A stretch of 64,000 nt of DNA. It comes from DATLGB01 sp964242305 (GTDB taxonomy: Bacteria > Actinomycetota > Thermoleophilia > Solirubrobacterales > Solirubrobacteraceae). Shown here piece by piece: positions 18,202 to 27,179 of this stretch. The position numbers and the translations under genes were made by a program. The DNA lies in the NCBI GenBank assembly GCA_964242305.1, contig CAXTBB010000014.1, positions 1 through 64,000 of the forward strand, given 5' to 3'. The notes beneath the pieces were generated by a model. It saw only the letters and a list, made by a program, of their open reading frames with translations. It was not told the DNA's origin and searched no databases. Positions within the stretch are counted from its first letter, which is position 1, and the number at the start of each line of letters is the position of its first letter.

Positions 18202-18518
18202 CAGCCGCTGACCTCGGCCAGGCTGCGCGAGCCCGACACGTCGTGGAAGCGGACGTCGGGCGGGGCCGCGAGCGTCTTCGGGAACGCGCGCATGAACGTG
18301 GCGATGTGCGGCGTGCGGAAGTGCGCGTCGAGCGCCTCCCGGTCCTCCCACTCCTCCACGAACACGAACGCGTTTTCGTCGTCCGTGGCCTGGTAGAGCC
18401 GGTAGCCGAGGCAACCGGGCTCCTCGCGGGAGGCGGCCGCGACCGTCTCCCCGAGCCGGATCAGCTCCTCCCGGCGCTCGCTGTCAGTGGTGACCTTCCC
18501 GACGACGACGATCATCAT
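18201..18518 (-). CDS. Antibiotic biosynthesis monooxygenase (ABM)-domain protein
   Basis: A 105-residue dimeric alpha-beta barrel protein. It has the strand IVVVGKVTTD, the core EEPGCLGYRLYQ and the FVFVEEWEDREALDAHF block of putative quinol monooxygenases (YgiN-like). The reaction is unknown. It is the first gene of the minus-strand run towards the AidB-like dehydrogenase. Either of two consecutive ATG codons could be used. Confidence 0.83.
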   Translation of the reverse strand: MMIVVVGKVTTDSERREELIRLGETVAAASREEPGCLGYRLYQATDDENAFVFVEEWEDREALDAHFRTPHIATFMRAFPKTLAAPPDVRFHDVSGSRSLAEVSG

Positions 18519-18607
18519 CTCAGCGTGTCACAGTCCTCCGGTCGGAGGACGGCCAACCGTCCCAGCGGCCGATGCGTCCCCACGCGGGCGGCCGCAGGAT
18601 CGTCGCC

Positions 18608-19927
18608 ATGACCTCCCGCTCCCGCCGTCTGCTGGCCCTCGCCGCCGGCGCCTGCCTCGCCCTCCCCGCCGTCGCCTCGGCCGACTCGATCGCCTACATC
18701 GACGGCGGCAACGTCTGGTCGGCCTCCCCGGACGGGGCCAAGAAGGTCCAGCTCACCGACGGCGGCGACTGGCACTCCCCGACGCAGGCCGACGACGGCA
18801 CGATCGCCGCCGTGGAGGGCACCGGGCCGATCCAGGTCATGGCCGCCGACGGCAGGCCGCTGCACACGATCACGACGCCGACCGCCAAGTCCGGCGACGG
18901 TGGCACGTTCGCGCCGCGCCCGGTCAACCTCTCCTTCTCGCCCGACGGCACCAAGATCGCCTACGCCTACGTGGCCAACTCGTGCCCGCCCGGCTCCACC
19001 TGCGGGACGATCCAGCGCTCGACCTTCTACACGGACTCGACCGTCACCGACGCCACCCCGATCGCGACGTACGGCAACCAGTTCGGCGTCTCGGACCCCG
19101 AGTGGGTGACCAACACCCGCACGCTCGTCTTCGGCGGCTACGGCAGCCAGGTCTCGATCGACGACCTCGGCCCCGGCGACTACTCGTTCAAGCCCTGGAT
19201 GACGCCGGACATCGACATGGGCGACGGCGAGGTCAGCCGCGACGGCAAGCACCTCGCCGTGACCTACAACTACGGCGAGAACCTCAACGTCGCCTACTTC
19301 GCGGTCAACGGCGACGTCAAGACGGAGACGCCGCCGGCCCAGCCCGACCTCGCCTGCAACATGGCCGCGCCCGACGCCAAGTACGGCGATCCGACCTGGT
19401 CGCCGGACGGGATGGGCATCGCGCTGCAGTCCACGGGCGGCATCGAGGTCGGGCGCTTCACGACGCTCGAGGACAACACGTGCGAGACCGCCGGTGCCTT
19501 CGTGACGCTGGCCGCCGGCGGCTCCGAGCCCGACTGGGGCCCGGCCAACCCGCCCGCCAAGCGCTACGTGGCCCCCGGCCCGTCGACGCCGGCCGCCACG
19601 CCCACGACCGTCCCGTCGGGGACGCAGGTGACGCCGAAGCCGACCGGCACGGTCACCTTCGCCGCGACGCCGAAGGTCACCCGCAAGGCGCTGCGCAAGG
19701 GCCTGGCCGTCACCGTCGCCGTCCCCGCCGCCGGCACCGTGACCGCCACGCTGAGCGCCCGTGGCAAGACCATCGCCAAGGGGAAGGCCAGCGCCGCCGC
19801 CGCCGGCACCGTCCGGGTCCGCTTCGCCAAGGTCGCCCGCAAGGCCGCCAAGAAGGCCAAGAAGGTCACGCTCACCGTCGCCCTCCCCGGCGCCGCGAGC
19901 CTGACCACGACCATCAAGGTCAGGTAG
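18608..19927 (+). CDS. Secreted beta-propeller (PD40/TolB-like) protein
   Basis: A 439-residue exported protein. The signal peptide ends near AVASA (about residue 26). Propeller-like repeats follow, including LSFSPDGTKIAYAY, EVSRDGKHLAV and PTWSPDGMGIAL, each resembling a PD40 blade. A Pro/Thr-rich linker leads to a C-terminal Ala/Lys-rich beta domain (about 310-439) that may bind the cell surface. No enzyme motif is visible. ATG at 18608 is preferred because it begins the signal peptide (MTSRSRRLLALAAG). Confidence 0.8.
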   Translation: MTSRSRRLLALAAGACLALPAVASADSIAYIDGGNVWSASPDGAKKVQLTDGGDWHSPTQADDGTIAAVEGTGPIQVMAADGRPLHTITTPTAKSGDGGTFAPRPVNLSFSPDGTKIAYAYVANSCPPGSTCGTIQRSTFYTDSTVTDATPIATYGNQFGVSDPEWVTNTRTLVFGGYGSQVSIDDLGPGDYSFKPWMTPDIDMGDGEVSRDGKHLAVTYNYGENLNVAYFAVNGDVKTETPPAQPDLACNMAAPDAKYGDPTWSPDGMGIALQSTGGIEVGRFTTLEDNTCETAGAFVTLAAGGSEPDWGPANPPAKRYVAPGPSTPAATPTTVPSGTQVTPKPTGTVTFAATPKVTRKALRKGLAVTVAVPAAGTVTATLSARGKTIAKGKASAAAAGTVRVRFAKVARKAAKKAKKVTLTVALPGAASLTTTIKVR

Positions 19928-19948
19928 CCCGGCGGTAGCGTGCCCGGA

Positions 19949-20710
19949 GTGCGGTACCCCGAGTCAGACCTCGTGGTACCGCACTGGCCGGCCCGGCTGG
20001 ACGGCCTCCGTGTCGCCGTCCTCGCCGACCTCCACGCGGGCGGGCCGCGGGTCCGGTCGGGGCGCATCGAGGCGCTGGTGGCGGCGGTCAACGCCCGCGT
20101 CCCTGACCTCGTCGTCCTGGTCGGCGACTACGTCGACCCGAGCGTGCTCGGCGGTCGGCGGGTGGACCCGGCCGGCGTGGCCCGGCGGCTCGCCCGGCTG
20201 AAGGCCCCGGCCGTCGCGGTCCTCGGCAACCACGACTGGAACCACGAGGGCGCGAGCATGGCCCGCGCCCTGCGCCACGCGGGTGTCACCGTGCTCGAGA
20301 ACGAGCGCACGGCGGTCACCCTGCGCGGCGTCGGGGTGACCGTGGCCGGTGTCAGCGACGCGCGCGAGCGCGACCCTCGCGTCGGCACCGCGCTCGGCGA
20401 CGCAGAGCCGCCGATCCTGCTGCTCACCCACGACCCCGACGTCTTCCCGTACGTGCCCGCGCGCGTGAGCCTGACCGTCGCCGGCCACCTGCACGGCGGC
20501 CAGATCGACCTCCCGTTGCTGCGCCGCTTCGTGCCCACCCGGCACGGGGACCGCTTCAAGGAGGGCCACGTCGTCGAGGACGGCCGGCACCTGTTCGTCA
20601 GCCGCGGCATCGGTGACGCCGGCCTGCCGATCAGGGTCCGGGCGCGGGCCGAGGTCCCGATCCTGCGCTTGCAGGGAGAGGAAAGATCGCCGCAAGTGGG
20701 TACAACTTGA
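19949..20710 (+). CDS. Metallophosphoesterase
   Basis: A 253-residue calcineurin-like phosphoesterase with the full metal set: DLHAG (D-x-H), GDYVD, GNHDW, LTHDPD and GHLHGGQ. It resembles the YkuE/YaeI group of membrane-associated phosphoesterases but lacks an N-terminal helix. The GTG at 19949 is chosen over one three codons earlier because a TAGCGT box (19936-19941) ends seven bases before it. The substrate is not predictable. Confidence 0.88.
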   Translation: MRYPESDLVVPHWPARLDGLRVAVLADLHAGGPRVRSGRIEALVAAVNARVPDLVVLVGDYVDPSVLGGRRVDPAGVARRLARLKAPAVAVLGNHDWNHEGASMARALRHAGVTVLENERTAVTLRGVGVTVAGVSDARERDPRVGTALGDAEPPILLLTHDPDVFPYVPARVSLTVAGHLHGGQIDLPLLRRFVPTRHGDRFKEGHVVEDGRHLFVSRGIGDAGLPIRVRARAEVPILRLQGEERSPQVGTT

Positions 20711-20717
20711 GCACGCA

Positions 20718-21500
20718 ATGGCTCCCCGCTCCATCTTCAACGCGACGATCACCTTCGGGCTCGTCAACGTCCCGATCAAGCTGCACACGGCGACGGACAA
20801 CAAGACCATCCGCTTCCGTGAGGTCCACGAGACCGATGGCGCGCCGCTCGAGCACCGGCGCCTGAACCCGGAGACGGGCGACGTCGTCCCCTTCGACGAC
20901 ATTGTCAAGGGCTTCGAGATCGCCGAGGGCGAGTACGTCGTCCTGACCAAGGACGAGGTCAAGGCCGCCGCCGGCGAGCGGACCAAGACGATCCCGATCG
21001 AGGAGTTCGTGCCCGCCGCGGACATGGACCCCGTGTACTTCTCCAAGACCTACTACGTCGGCCCGCGCGAGGGGGGCGAGGCGGCCTACAAGGCGCTGCA
21101 GACCGCGCTGGAGGAGACCGGCCGGGCCGGCATCGGCCGCATGACCTTCCACGACCGCGAGTACCTCGTCGCCGTGCGCGCGCTCGACGACGTGCTCGCC
21201 CTGCACCAGCTGCGCTTCGCCGACGAGGTGGCCGGGGAGGACGAGCTCGAGCTCAATTCGTCCCCACCCACCCGGGGCCCGTCCGAGCGGGAGGTCAAGA
21301 TGGCCGGGTCGCTGGTGGAGTCGATGGCCTCCGACTTCACGCCGGACGACTACGAGGACAGCTACCGGGAGCGCGTGGTGGAGATGATCGAGGCGAAGGC
21401 GAAGGGCAAGCAGGTGGTCCGCAAGACGGAAGACGCGCCCGCCGAGGAGTCGGACCTCTTCGCGGCCCTCGAAGCGTCTGTGAAGGGAATGAGCAAGTAA
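20718..21500 (+). CDS. ku: Ku protein, non-homologous end joining (first copy)
   Basis: A 260-residue bacterial Ku that should form a homodimeric ring on DNA ends. The start MAPRSIFNATITFGLVNVP, the segment TKTIPIEEFVPAADMDPVYF and the C-terminal DDYEDSYRERVVEMIEAKAKG are diagnostic. It lies eight bases after the phosphoesterase gene and one base short of the second Ku gene, which it overlaps (TAATG). The two copies could form heterodimers. No LigD gene is in the window. Confidence 0.95.
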   Translation: MAPRSIFNATITFGLVNVPIKLHTATDNKTIRFREVHETDGAPLEHRRLNPETGDVVPFDDIVKGFEIAEGEYVVLTKDEVKAAAGERTKTIPIEEFVPAADMDPVYFSKTYYVGPREGGEAAYKALQTALEETGRAGIGRMTFHDREYLVAVRALDDVLALHQLRFADEVAGEDELELNSSPPTRGPSEREVKMAGSLVESMASDFTPDDYEDSYRERVVEMIEAKAKGKQVVRKTEDAPAEESDLFAALEASVKGMSK

Positions 21501-22387
21501 TGCCGCGCTCGATGTGGACCGGCTCGTTGTCGTTCGGGCTCGTCAACGTGCCAGTGATGGTCGTGTCGGCGACGCGTGACCAGCGCATCCGCTTCCGCCA
21601 GCTGCACAAGGACACCAACCAGCCGATCGAGGTCCGCCGCTTCTGCTCGGCCGAGGACGAGCCGGTGGAGTGGGAGGAGGTCGGTCACGGCTACGAGCTC
21701 GAGGACATGTCGATCGTGGTCATCACCGACGACGACCTGGCCACCGTCGAGCCGCGCAAGACGCGCACGATCGAGATCGAGTCCTTCGTCCCGCTCGCGG
21801 ACGTCGACCCGATGTACTTCAACCACCCCTACGTGCTGCTGCCGATCGGCGACAGCGAGGGGACGCTGCGCGCCTACCAGCTGCTGGTGGAGGTGATGGC
21901 GCACACCGATCGCGCCGCGCTGGGCCGCTTCGTGATGCGCACCAAGGAGTACCTCGTGCTCGTGCGCGCCCGCGAGGGCCGGCTGTCGCTGGTCACGCTG
22001 CTATGGCACGACGAGGTGCGCTCGCCGAAGGGCATCGCGCCGGAGGAGAAGGCCAAGAAAGAGGCGGTCACGACGGCGTGCGCCCTGATCGAGGAGCTGT
22101 CGGTCGAGTGGGACCCGGCCCGCTACGAGGACCACTACCGGACCCGCCTCGAGGACGTCATCGAGGCCAAGCGCAAGGGCGGCACCGTCAAGGCGGTCGA
22201 GCCCGAGCGCGAGCCCGCCGCCACGCCGGACCTGATGGCCGCCCTGGAGGAGTCCTTGGCCGCCATGAAGGGCGAGCGCCTGGCCGACCTGTCGAAGAAG
22301 GAGCTGGTCGAGAAGGCGGCCGACGCCGGGGTGGAGGGACGCTCGAAGATGAGCAAGGACGAGCTGGTGGCCGCGCTCGACGAGTAG
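21500..22387 (+). CDS. ku: Ku protein, non-homologous end joining (second copy)
   Basis: A 295-residue Ku paralogue whose ATG shares one base with the stop of the first copy. The core matches (MWTGSLSFGLVNVPVMV, IESFVPLADVDPMYF, RYEDHYRTRLEDVIEAKRKG). Beyond the core it has an extra C-terminal module, LADLSKKELVEKAADAGVEG followed by KDELVAALDE, resembling a SAP/Rho_N-type helical DNA-binding fold. The first copy lacks this tail, so the copies are probably specialised. Confidence 0.95.
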   Translation: MPRSMWTGSLSFGLVNVPVMVVSATRDQRIRFRQLHKDTNQPIEVRRFCSAEDEPVEWEEVGHGYELEDMSIVVITDDDLATVEPRKTRTIEIESFVPLADVDPMYFNHPYVLLPIGDSEGTLRAYQLLVEVMAHTDRAALGRFVMRTKEYLVLVRAREGRLSLVTLLWHDEVRSPKGIAPEEKAKKEAVTTACALIEELSVEWDPARYEDHYRTRLEDVIEAKRKGGTVKAVEPEREPAATPDLMAALEESLAAMKGERLADLSKKELVEKAADAGVEGRSKMSKDELVAALDE

Positions 22388-22428
22388 GCCGCGCCGGCGG
22401 CCGGAGGCCGCCGTAGGGTTCGCGGGGC

Positions 22429-23841
22429 GTGTTCCGCCTCGCGTACATCGCCAACGAGCTGCGCCGGCGTCGCGGCCGCGCGCTGCTGACCGCGCTCGGG
22501 CTCGCCCTCGGCATCGCGCTGGTGGTGGCGGTCACGTCCCTCTCCACCGGCCTCGACCGGGCTCAGGACCGCGTCTTCGCGCCGCTGGCCGGGGTGGGGA
22601 CGGACCTGCTCGTCTCCCGCCCGATCCAGCTCGGCGACGGCAAGGGCTCGGCCTCGTTCGCGTCCTTCGCCACGCTGCCGGCCAAGGAGCAGAAGGAGCT
22701 GCGCGACGAGAACCAGGATGCGTTCGTCGACCCCTCCGACCTGGGCAAGCCGGGAGACTCGTTCTCGGCCGACTCGTTCCTGCCGGCCACGCAGCTCACC
22801 TTCCCGGAGGCGGCGGCCACGGCGATCGGGAACATCCCCCAGGTGGCCGACGTCGGGCGCGCGCTGACGGTCCTGCTCGTGCACGCCCAGGGCAAGGTCC
22901 CCGCGCAGCGCGGGGCGGGCTTCCAGGGCGGGGACATCCAGATCTCGACGGCGACGGTGGCCGGCGTCCAGCGCGGGAACTTCGGCCTCATCACCCCCGC
23001 GCAGATCACCAAGGGCCGCTTCCTGCAGGCCCGCCGGGACGTCGTCCTGGCCGAGTCCTACGCCGCCCGCCGCAAGCTCGGCGTCGGCTCGACGCTCAAG
23101 CTCGACGGGAAGCGCTACCACGTCGTCGGCCTCGCCCGCCCCCCGATCGGCACGCAGACCGCCGACATCTACGCGGAGCTCAAGACCCTGCAGCGCGTCG
23201 CCGATCGCAGGGGCCGCGTCAACCTGCTCCTCATCCGCGCTCGCAAGTCCGCCGACGTCGCCGGCCTCGGCAAGCGGGTGGAGACGTTCATCCCCGGCAT
23301 CGTCGCCTCGTCGTCCAAGGATCTGGCGCAGTCCGTCCAGGGGTCGCTGATCGGGGCGGACGACCTGCGCGACCGGCTCGCCACGCTGCTGGCGATCGTG
23401 GCGCTGGCCGCCGCCGTCGGCATCGCGGCGCTGCTGATGCTGGCCAGCGTCGCCAAGCGCACCCGCGAGCTGGGCACGCTGCGCGCGCTGGGCTGGTCGC
23501 GGCGGCGGGTGATCGGGCTCGTCCTGGGCGAGTCGGCGGCGCTGGGCGTCATCGGCGCGGTGCTGGGGACGGTGCTCGGGATCGCGGCGGCCGCGATCAC
23601 GGCCGCGGTCGTCCCGCCGCTGAAGGCCAAGGCGGCGCAGGCGGTCGACGTCAGCGGCATCTTCGGCGGCGGCGGGACCAAGCCGACGACGGTGAAGATC
23701 CCGCTCGACGCGCCGGTCGACCTCCAGCTCGTCGCCCTCGCCGTCCTCCTTGCCATCTCCGCTGGTCTCCTCGCGGGCGGGTTCGGGGCCATCCGTGTCG
23801 CCCGCCTTCGCCCGGCCGAGGCGCTGAGGAGGCTGGATTGA
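22429..23841 (+). CDS. ABC transporter permease, MacB/FtsX type
   Basis: A 470-residue permease with one N-terminal membrane helix, a large extracytoplasmic domain (about residues 45-310) and three C-terminal helices of the FtsX core. The coupling segment AKRTRELGTLRALGWSRRRV is typical. It pairs with the ATPase that starts inside its stop codon. MacB-type pumps extrude lipids, peptides or drugs by a mechanotransmission mechanism. A TAGGGT box (22414-22419) lies nine bases before the GTG start. Confidence 0.9.
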   Translation: MFRLAYIANELRRRRGRALLTALGLALGIALVVAVTSLSTGLDRAQDRVFAPLAGVGTDLLVSRPIQLGDGKGSASFASFATLPAKEQKELRDENQDAFVDPSDLGKPGDSFSADSFLPATQLTFPEAAATAIGNIPQVADVGRALTVLLVHAQGKVPAQRGAGFQGGDIQISTATVAGVQRGNFGLITPAQITKGRFLQARRDVVLAESYAARRKLGVGSTLKLDGKRYHVVGLARPPIGTQTADIYAELKTLQRVADRRGRVNLLLIRARKSADVAGLGKRVETFIPGIVASSSKDLAQSVQGSLIGADDLRDRLATLLAIVALAAAVGIAALLMLASVAKRTRELGTLRALGWSRRRVIGLVLGESAALGVIGAVLGTVLGIAAAAITAAVVPPLKAKAAQAVDVSGIFGGGGTKPTTVKIPLDAPVDLQLVALAVLLAISAGLLAGGFGAIRVARLRPAEALRRLD

Positions 23842-24722
23842 TCTCCCTCGACGAGGTCGTTCGGTCCTTCGGTCCGGTGCAAGCGGTGGCAGGGATCTCT
23901 TTTGGCATTGAAGAAGGGGAACACGTTGCGGTCACTGGGCCCTCTGGTTCCGGGAAGACGACGTTGCTGCAGCTGCTCGGGGCGTTGGACCGGCCGACGT
24001 CGGGGGTGGTCTCGGTCGGGGGCGAGTCGCTGGGCGGGATGGACGACCGCGGGCTCACCGCGCTGCGGCTGCGGCGGATCGGCTTCGTCTTCCAGCAGTT
24101 CAACCTGGTGCCGACGTTAACGGCACGCGCCAACGTCGAGGCGGCGCTGGATCCGCTCGGGTTGGGCAAGCGCGAGCGGCGGGAGCGGGCGATGGCGCGG
24201 TTGGAGGACGTCGGCCTCGGTGGCCGCGCCGACCACCTTCCGTCGCAGCTGAGCGGCGGCGAGCAGCAGCGCGTCGCCATCGCCCGGGCGCTGTCCACCG
24301 AGCCGGCCGTCGTGCTCGCCGACGAGCCCACCGGCAACCTGGACCGCGCCGCCGCCGAGGTCGTCGCCGACCTCCTGGACTCCCTCGACCGCACGGTCAT
24401 CGTCGTCACCCACGACCCCGAGCTGGCCGCGCGGGCGCCGCGGGTCATCCGGCTTCGCGACGGCGAGGTCGTCGGCGACGTGACGGGGGCGGGGGTGACG
24501 GGGCTCCGCTCGGTCGAGCTGCGCGTCGGTGACGTCTTCGAGGCGGAGGCGTTCTGGGCTGACGCTCTCGGCGTCGACCCCGCTGCCATCGGACTGCGGC
24601 TGGTGAAGGGGGAGGGGCCCGCGACGGTGGAGCTCGACGCGGTGCGGCGCGGCGAGACGATCACCGACCCCTGGGGCAACCGCGCCGGAATACTTCCGCC
24701 TTCCGGAAGGAAACCGGCGTAG
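23838..24722 (+). CDS. ABC transporter ATP-binding protein, LolD/MacB type
   Basis: A 294-residue ATPase with Walker A GPSGSGKTT, Q-loop FVFQQFNLVPTL, signature LSGGEQQRVAIARAL, Walker B VVLADEPTGNLD and the H-loop His in VTHDPE. After the ATPase core, about 75 residues of unrecognised sequence follow. The TTG start overlaps the permease stop by four bases, so expression is coupled. Confidence 0.92.
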   Translation: MISLDEVVRSFGPVQAVAGISFGIEEGEHVAVTGPSGSGKTTLLQLLGALDRPTSGVVSVGGESLGGMDDRGLTALRLRRIGFVFQQFNLVPTLTARANVEAALDPLGLGKRERRERAMARLEDVGLGGRADHLPSQLSGGEQQRVAIARALSTEPAVVLADEPTGNLDRAAAEVVADLLDSLDRTVIVVTHDPELAARAPRVIRLRDGEVVGDVTGAGVTGLRSVELRVGDVFEAEAFWADALGVDPAAIGLRLVKGEGPATVELDAVRRGETITDPWGNRAGILPPSGRKPA

Positions 24723-24752
24723 TTGGCGCCGACCGGAAGTCATCCAGCGCAG

Positions 24753-25436
24753 TTGCGGCACGTCAAGGCGACCCGGTACGTGGCCCCGCTGCGGGAGGGC
24801 GGGTCGCTGCCCGGCCTGGTGGAGGGCGACGACGACGGGCTCTACGTATGCAAGTTCCGCGGCGCCGGGCAGGGGCCGCTGGCGCTGGTGGCCGAGATCA
24901 TCGGCGGGGAGCTCGCGCGCGGGCTCGGCCTGCCCGTCCCCGAGCTCGTCCTGCTGGAGGTCGATCCCGTCTTGGGCGTGGCCGAGCCGGACCCCGAGAT
25001 CCAGGAGCTGCTCAACGCGTCCGCCGGCCTGAACCTGGGCGTCGACTTCCTGCCTGGCGCGCTCTCCTTCGCCGGGGCGGACGCGGTTGCTGCCGAGTTC
25101 GCGCAGACGGTCGTGTGGCTCGACAACCTGATCACCAACGTCGACCGCACCGCGCGCAACCCGAACCTGCTCTGCTGGCACGGGCAGATCTGGCTCATCG
25201 ACCACGGCGCCGCGCTGTACCGGCAGCACCGCGACGGGGACTTCGTGGCGACGGCGAGCCAGCCGTTCCCCCTCCTCAGTGACCACGTCCTGCTGCCCCA
25301 GGCCGGACCCTGGCAGCAAGCCCGCGAACGACTCGCGCCGAAGGTCGACGTCGATGTCGTCGACCTCGTGCCCGACGCGTGGCTGCTCGGCCCAACCCGG
25401 GACGAGTACAAGCGCTGGCTGGAGGCGCGCACATGA
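24753..25436 (+). CDS. HipA-like kinase (HipA_2 type)
   Basis: About 227 residues with a HipA-like kinase pattern: the nucleotide Lys region YVCKFRGAGQGP, the catalytic loop WLDNLITNVDRTARNPNLL and the metal-binding Asp in WLIDHGAALY. It is shorter than classical HipA (about 440) and lacks the N-subdomain. TTG at 24753 gives the family-like start LRHVKATRYV. A TTG at 24723, directly after the ATPase stop, is the alternative. Its stop overlaps the DUF3037 gene, which has the layout of a two-gene module. The target is unknown. Confidence 0.8.
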   Translation: MRHVKATRYVAPLREGGSLPGLVEGDDDGLYVCKFRGAGQGPLALVAEIIGGELARGLGLPVPELVLLEVDPVLGVAEPDPEIQELLNASAGLNLGVDFLPGALSFAGADAVAAEFAQTVVWLDNLITNVDRTARNPNLLCWHGQIWLIDHGAALYRQHRDGDFVATASQPFPLLSDHVLLPQAGPWQQARERLAPKVDVDVVDLVPDAWLLGPTRDEYKRWLEART

Positions 25437-25807
25437 GCGAGGCCTTCCAGTACACGCTGCTCCAACTCGTGCCGGACATCGAGCGCAACGAGCGCCTGAA
25501 CGTCGGGATCGTCCTGTTCTGCCGCCGATCCCGGTTCCTCAATGCCAGAACCCACGTCGACGCCGCCAAGCTCGGCGTCCTTGCGCGGGGCATCGACCCG
25601 GACGAGGTGCGACGGCACCTCGAAGTGCTCGAGCAGGTCGCCGCCGGCACCGGAAACCACCCCGTCGCCCGCCTCGACCAGAGCGAGCGCTTCCACTGGC
25701 TGGCCGCGCCCGCCAGCACGATCGTGCAGCCGACGCCCGTGCACACCGGGCTCACCGACGATCCTCACGAGACGTTGCAGCGCCTGTACGTCGACCTCGT
25801 GATCTAA
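25433..25807 (+). CDS. DUF3037-family protein
   Basis: A 124-residue soluble protein with the segment FQYTLLQLVPDIERNERLNV, which is characteristic of DUF3037, and a final LQRLYVDLVI. The function is unknown. The ATG overlaps the HipA-like kinase stop by four bases. The pairing suggests it is a partner or substrate of the kinase, possibly in a toxin-antitoxin-like system; that is inference. Confidence 0.82.
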   Translation: MSEAFQYTLLQLVPDIERNERLNVGIVLFCRRSRFLNARTHVDAAKLGVLARGIDPDEVRRHLEVLEQVAAGTGNHPVARLDQSERFHWLAAPASTIVQPTPVHTGLTDDPHETLQRLYVDLVI

Positions 25808-25819
25808 CCTAAGGGCCTC

Positions 25820-27169
25820 GTGAGGAGGCTCTCCCTCGTCCTGGCCGCGTTGGTGGTGGCGTCTGCGATCCCCGCCTCCGCGCGCGCGGCCACCCACCAC
25901 TTCACGTTGCGCTCCGGCCCGTACGAGATCGGCCGCTACGAGACGTCGTTCCCCGAGGAGCGGATCGCCACCCCGAAGGTCAAGGGGTTCGTGACCAAGC
26001 TGCACGCCCAGCTGGTCGACAGTCGCGGCAACAAGGTCCTCATCAACGAGGCGATGCTGCACCACGTCTTCTTCAACAACCTCAGCCGCCCCCGCTACCC
26101 GGGCAACTGCAAGGGCGCCTCGTCGGAGGTCTTCTACGGGACGGGGGAGGAGAACGAGACGATGGACCTCCCGGAGGGCTACGGCTACCGGGTGCGCCCC
26201 GCGGACCGCTGGCGCGTGGCCGGGATGCTGATGAGCCACCGCTACCGGCCCGGCAAGGTCTACATCCAGTACTCGGGGACGGTCGACACGAATCCGGACC
26301 TGACCGCGGTACGGCCCTTCTGGGTGCGGGCCAACGGCTGCGGCCCGGCCACCGCCTACCACGTGCGCGGCGGCGGCGCGCCGGGGTCCGTCGACGATCA
26401 GGTCTACCACTGGACGGTGCCGATGACCGGGCGCATCGTCGCCTCCGGCGGCCACCTGCACGCGGGGGCGATCAACATGCAGCTGCGCGATCCCGCCTGC
26501 GGCAACCGCGTCCTGCTCGACAACCGTCCCTACTACGCGCCGGCCAGCGATCTGATCTACAACGTCGTCCCGTTCCTGCACGAGGCGGGACCCGTGCAGA
26601 CGAGCTGGTTCAAGTCGGCGGAGGGGATCCCGGTCGCCAAGGGGCAGGTGCTCGACCTCCACGGCCTCTACGAGGGCGACCACGCGCGCCAGTCGGTCAT
26701 GGCGATCACGCACATCTACATCGCGCCGTCCGAGTCGGCGCCCGTCGGGTGCCCGCCCCTGCCGGCGGACGCGCAGCAGTCGGGCATGGAGTCGCCGAAC
26801 ATGCGCACGTCGGCGCCCTACCAGCCGATCCCGCTCTACACGCTCGACAGGCGCCACCTGCCCGTCCCGATGGCCGAGCCGCCCGGCGCGGCCACGCCGC
26901 TGGCCGACGGCGCCACCATCAGCCTCAAGGCCTACCGCTTCCAGCCGACCGAGAAGGTCACGATCAAGGCCGGCTCGACCATCAACTGGGTGTTCGCCGA
27001 CCGGGGCCTGCACAACCTCACCCAGGCCTCGGGGCCGCGGGCGGTGGCCGGGCAGCAGCTGTCCAACGGCGCCCGGACGTCGACCCAGTTCACCGTGCCC
27101 GGCCGCTACCAGCTGTTCTGCTACCTGCACCCGATGACCATGCACGAGCAGGTCGACGTCGTCCCGTAG
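25820..27169 (+). CDS. Secreted copper protein: PHM-like monooxygenase fold fused to a cupredoxin
   Basis: A 449-residue protein with a signal peptide (residues 1-23, ending SARA). The central part has the ligand pattern of copper type II ascorbate-dependent monooxygenases: an HH pair at 81-82 with a possible third His at 140, then an HxH pair at 212/214 with a possible Met at 294. The last 85 residues look like a plastocyanin-type cupredoxin with His398, Cys434, His437 and Met439 or Met441. This would be a three-copper extracellular oxidase or monooxygenase with a built-in electron carrier. The substrate is unknown; the family call rests on residue spacing. A TAACCT box (25805-25810) precedes the GTG start. 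Confidence 0.68.
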   Translation: MRRLSLVLAALVVASAIPASARAATHHFTLRSGPYEIGRYETSFPEERIATPKVKGFVTKLHAQLVDSRGNKVLINEAMLHHVFFNNLSRPRYPGNCKGASSEVFYGTGEENETMDLPEGYGYRVRPADRWRVAGMLMSHRYRPGKVYIQYSGTVDTNPDLTAVRPFWVRANGCGPATAYHVRGGGAPGSVDDQVYHWTVPMTGRIVASGGHLHAGAINMQLRDPACGNRVLLDNRPYYAPASDLIYNVVPFLHEAGPVQTSWFKSAEGIPVAKGQVLDLHGLYEGDHARQSVMAITHIYIAPSESAPVGCPPLPADAQQSGMESPNMRTSAPYQPIPLYTLDRRHLPVPMAEPPGAATPLADGATISLKAYRFQPTEKVTIKAGSTINWVFADRGLHNLTQASGPRAVAGQQLSNGARTSTQFTVPGRYQLFCYLHPMTMHEQVDVVP

Positions 27170-27179
27170 GCTCGAGACC

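Noticed and set aside
24723..24752. Upstream TTG as the HipA-like kinase start
   Set aside because: It is adjacent to the ATPase stop and possible, but the ten added residues do not look like the family start; kept as an alternative only.
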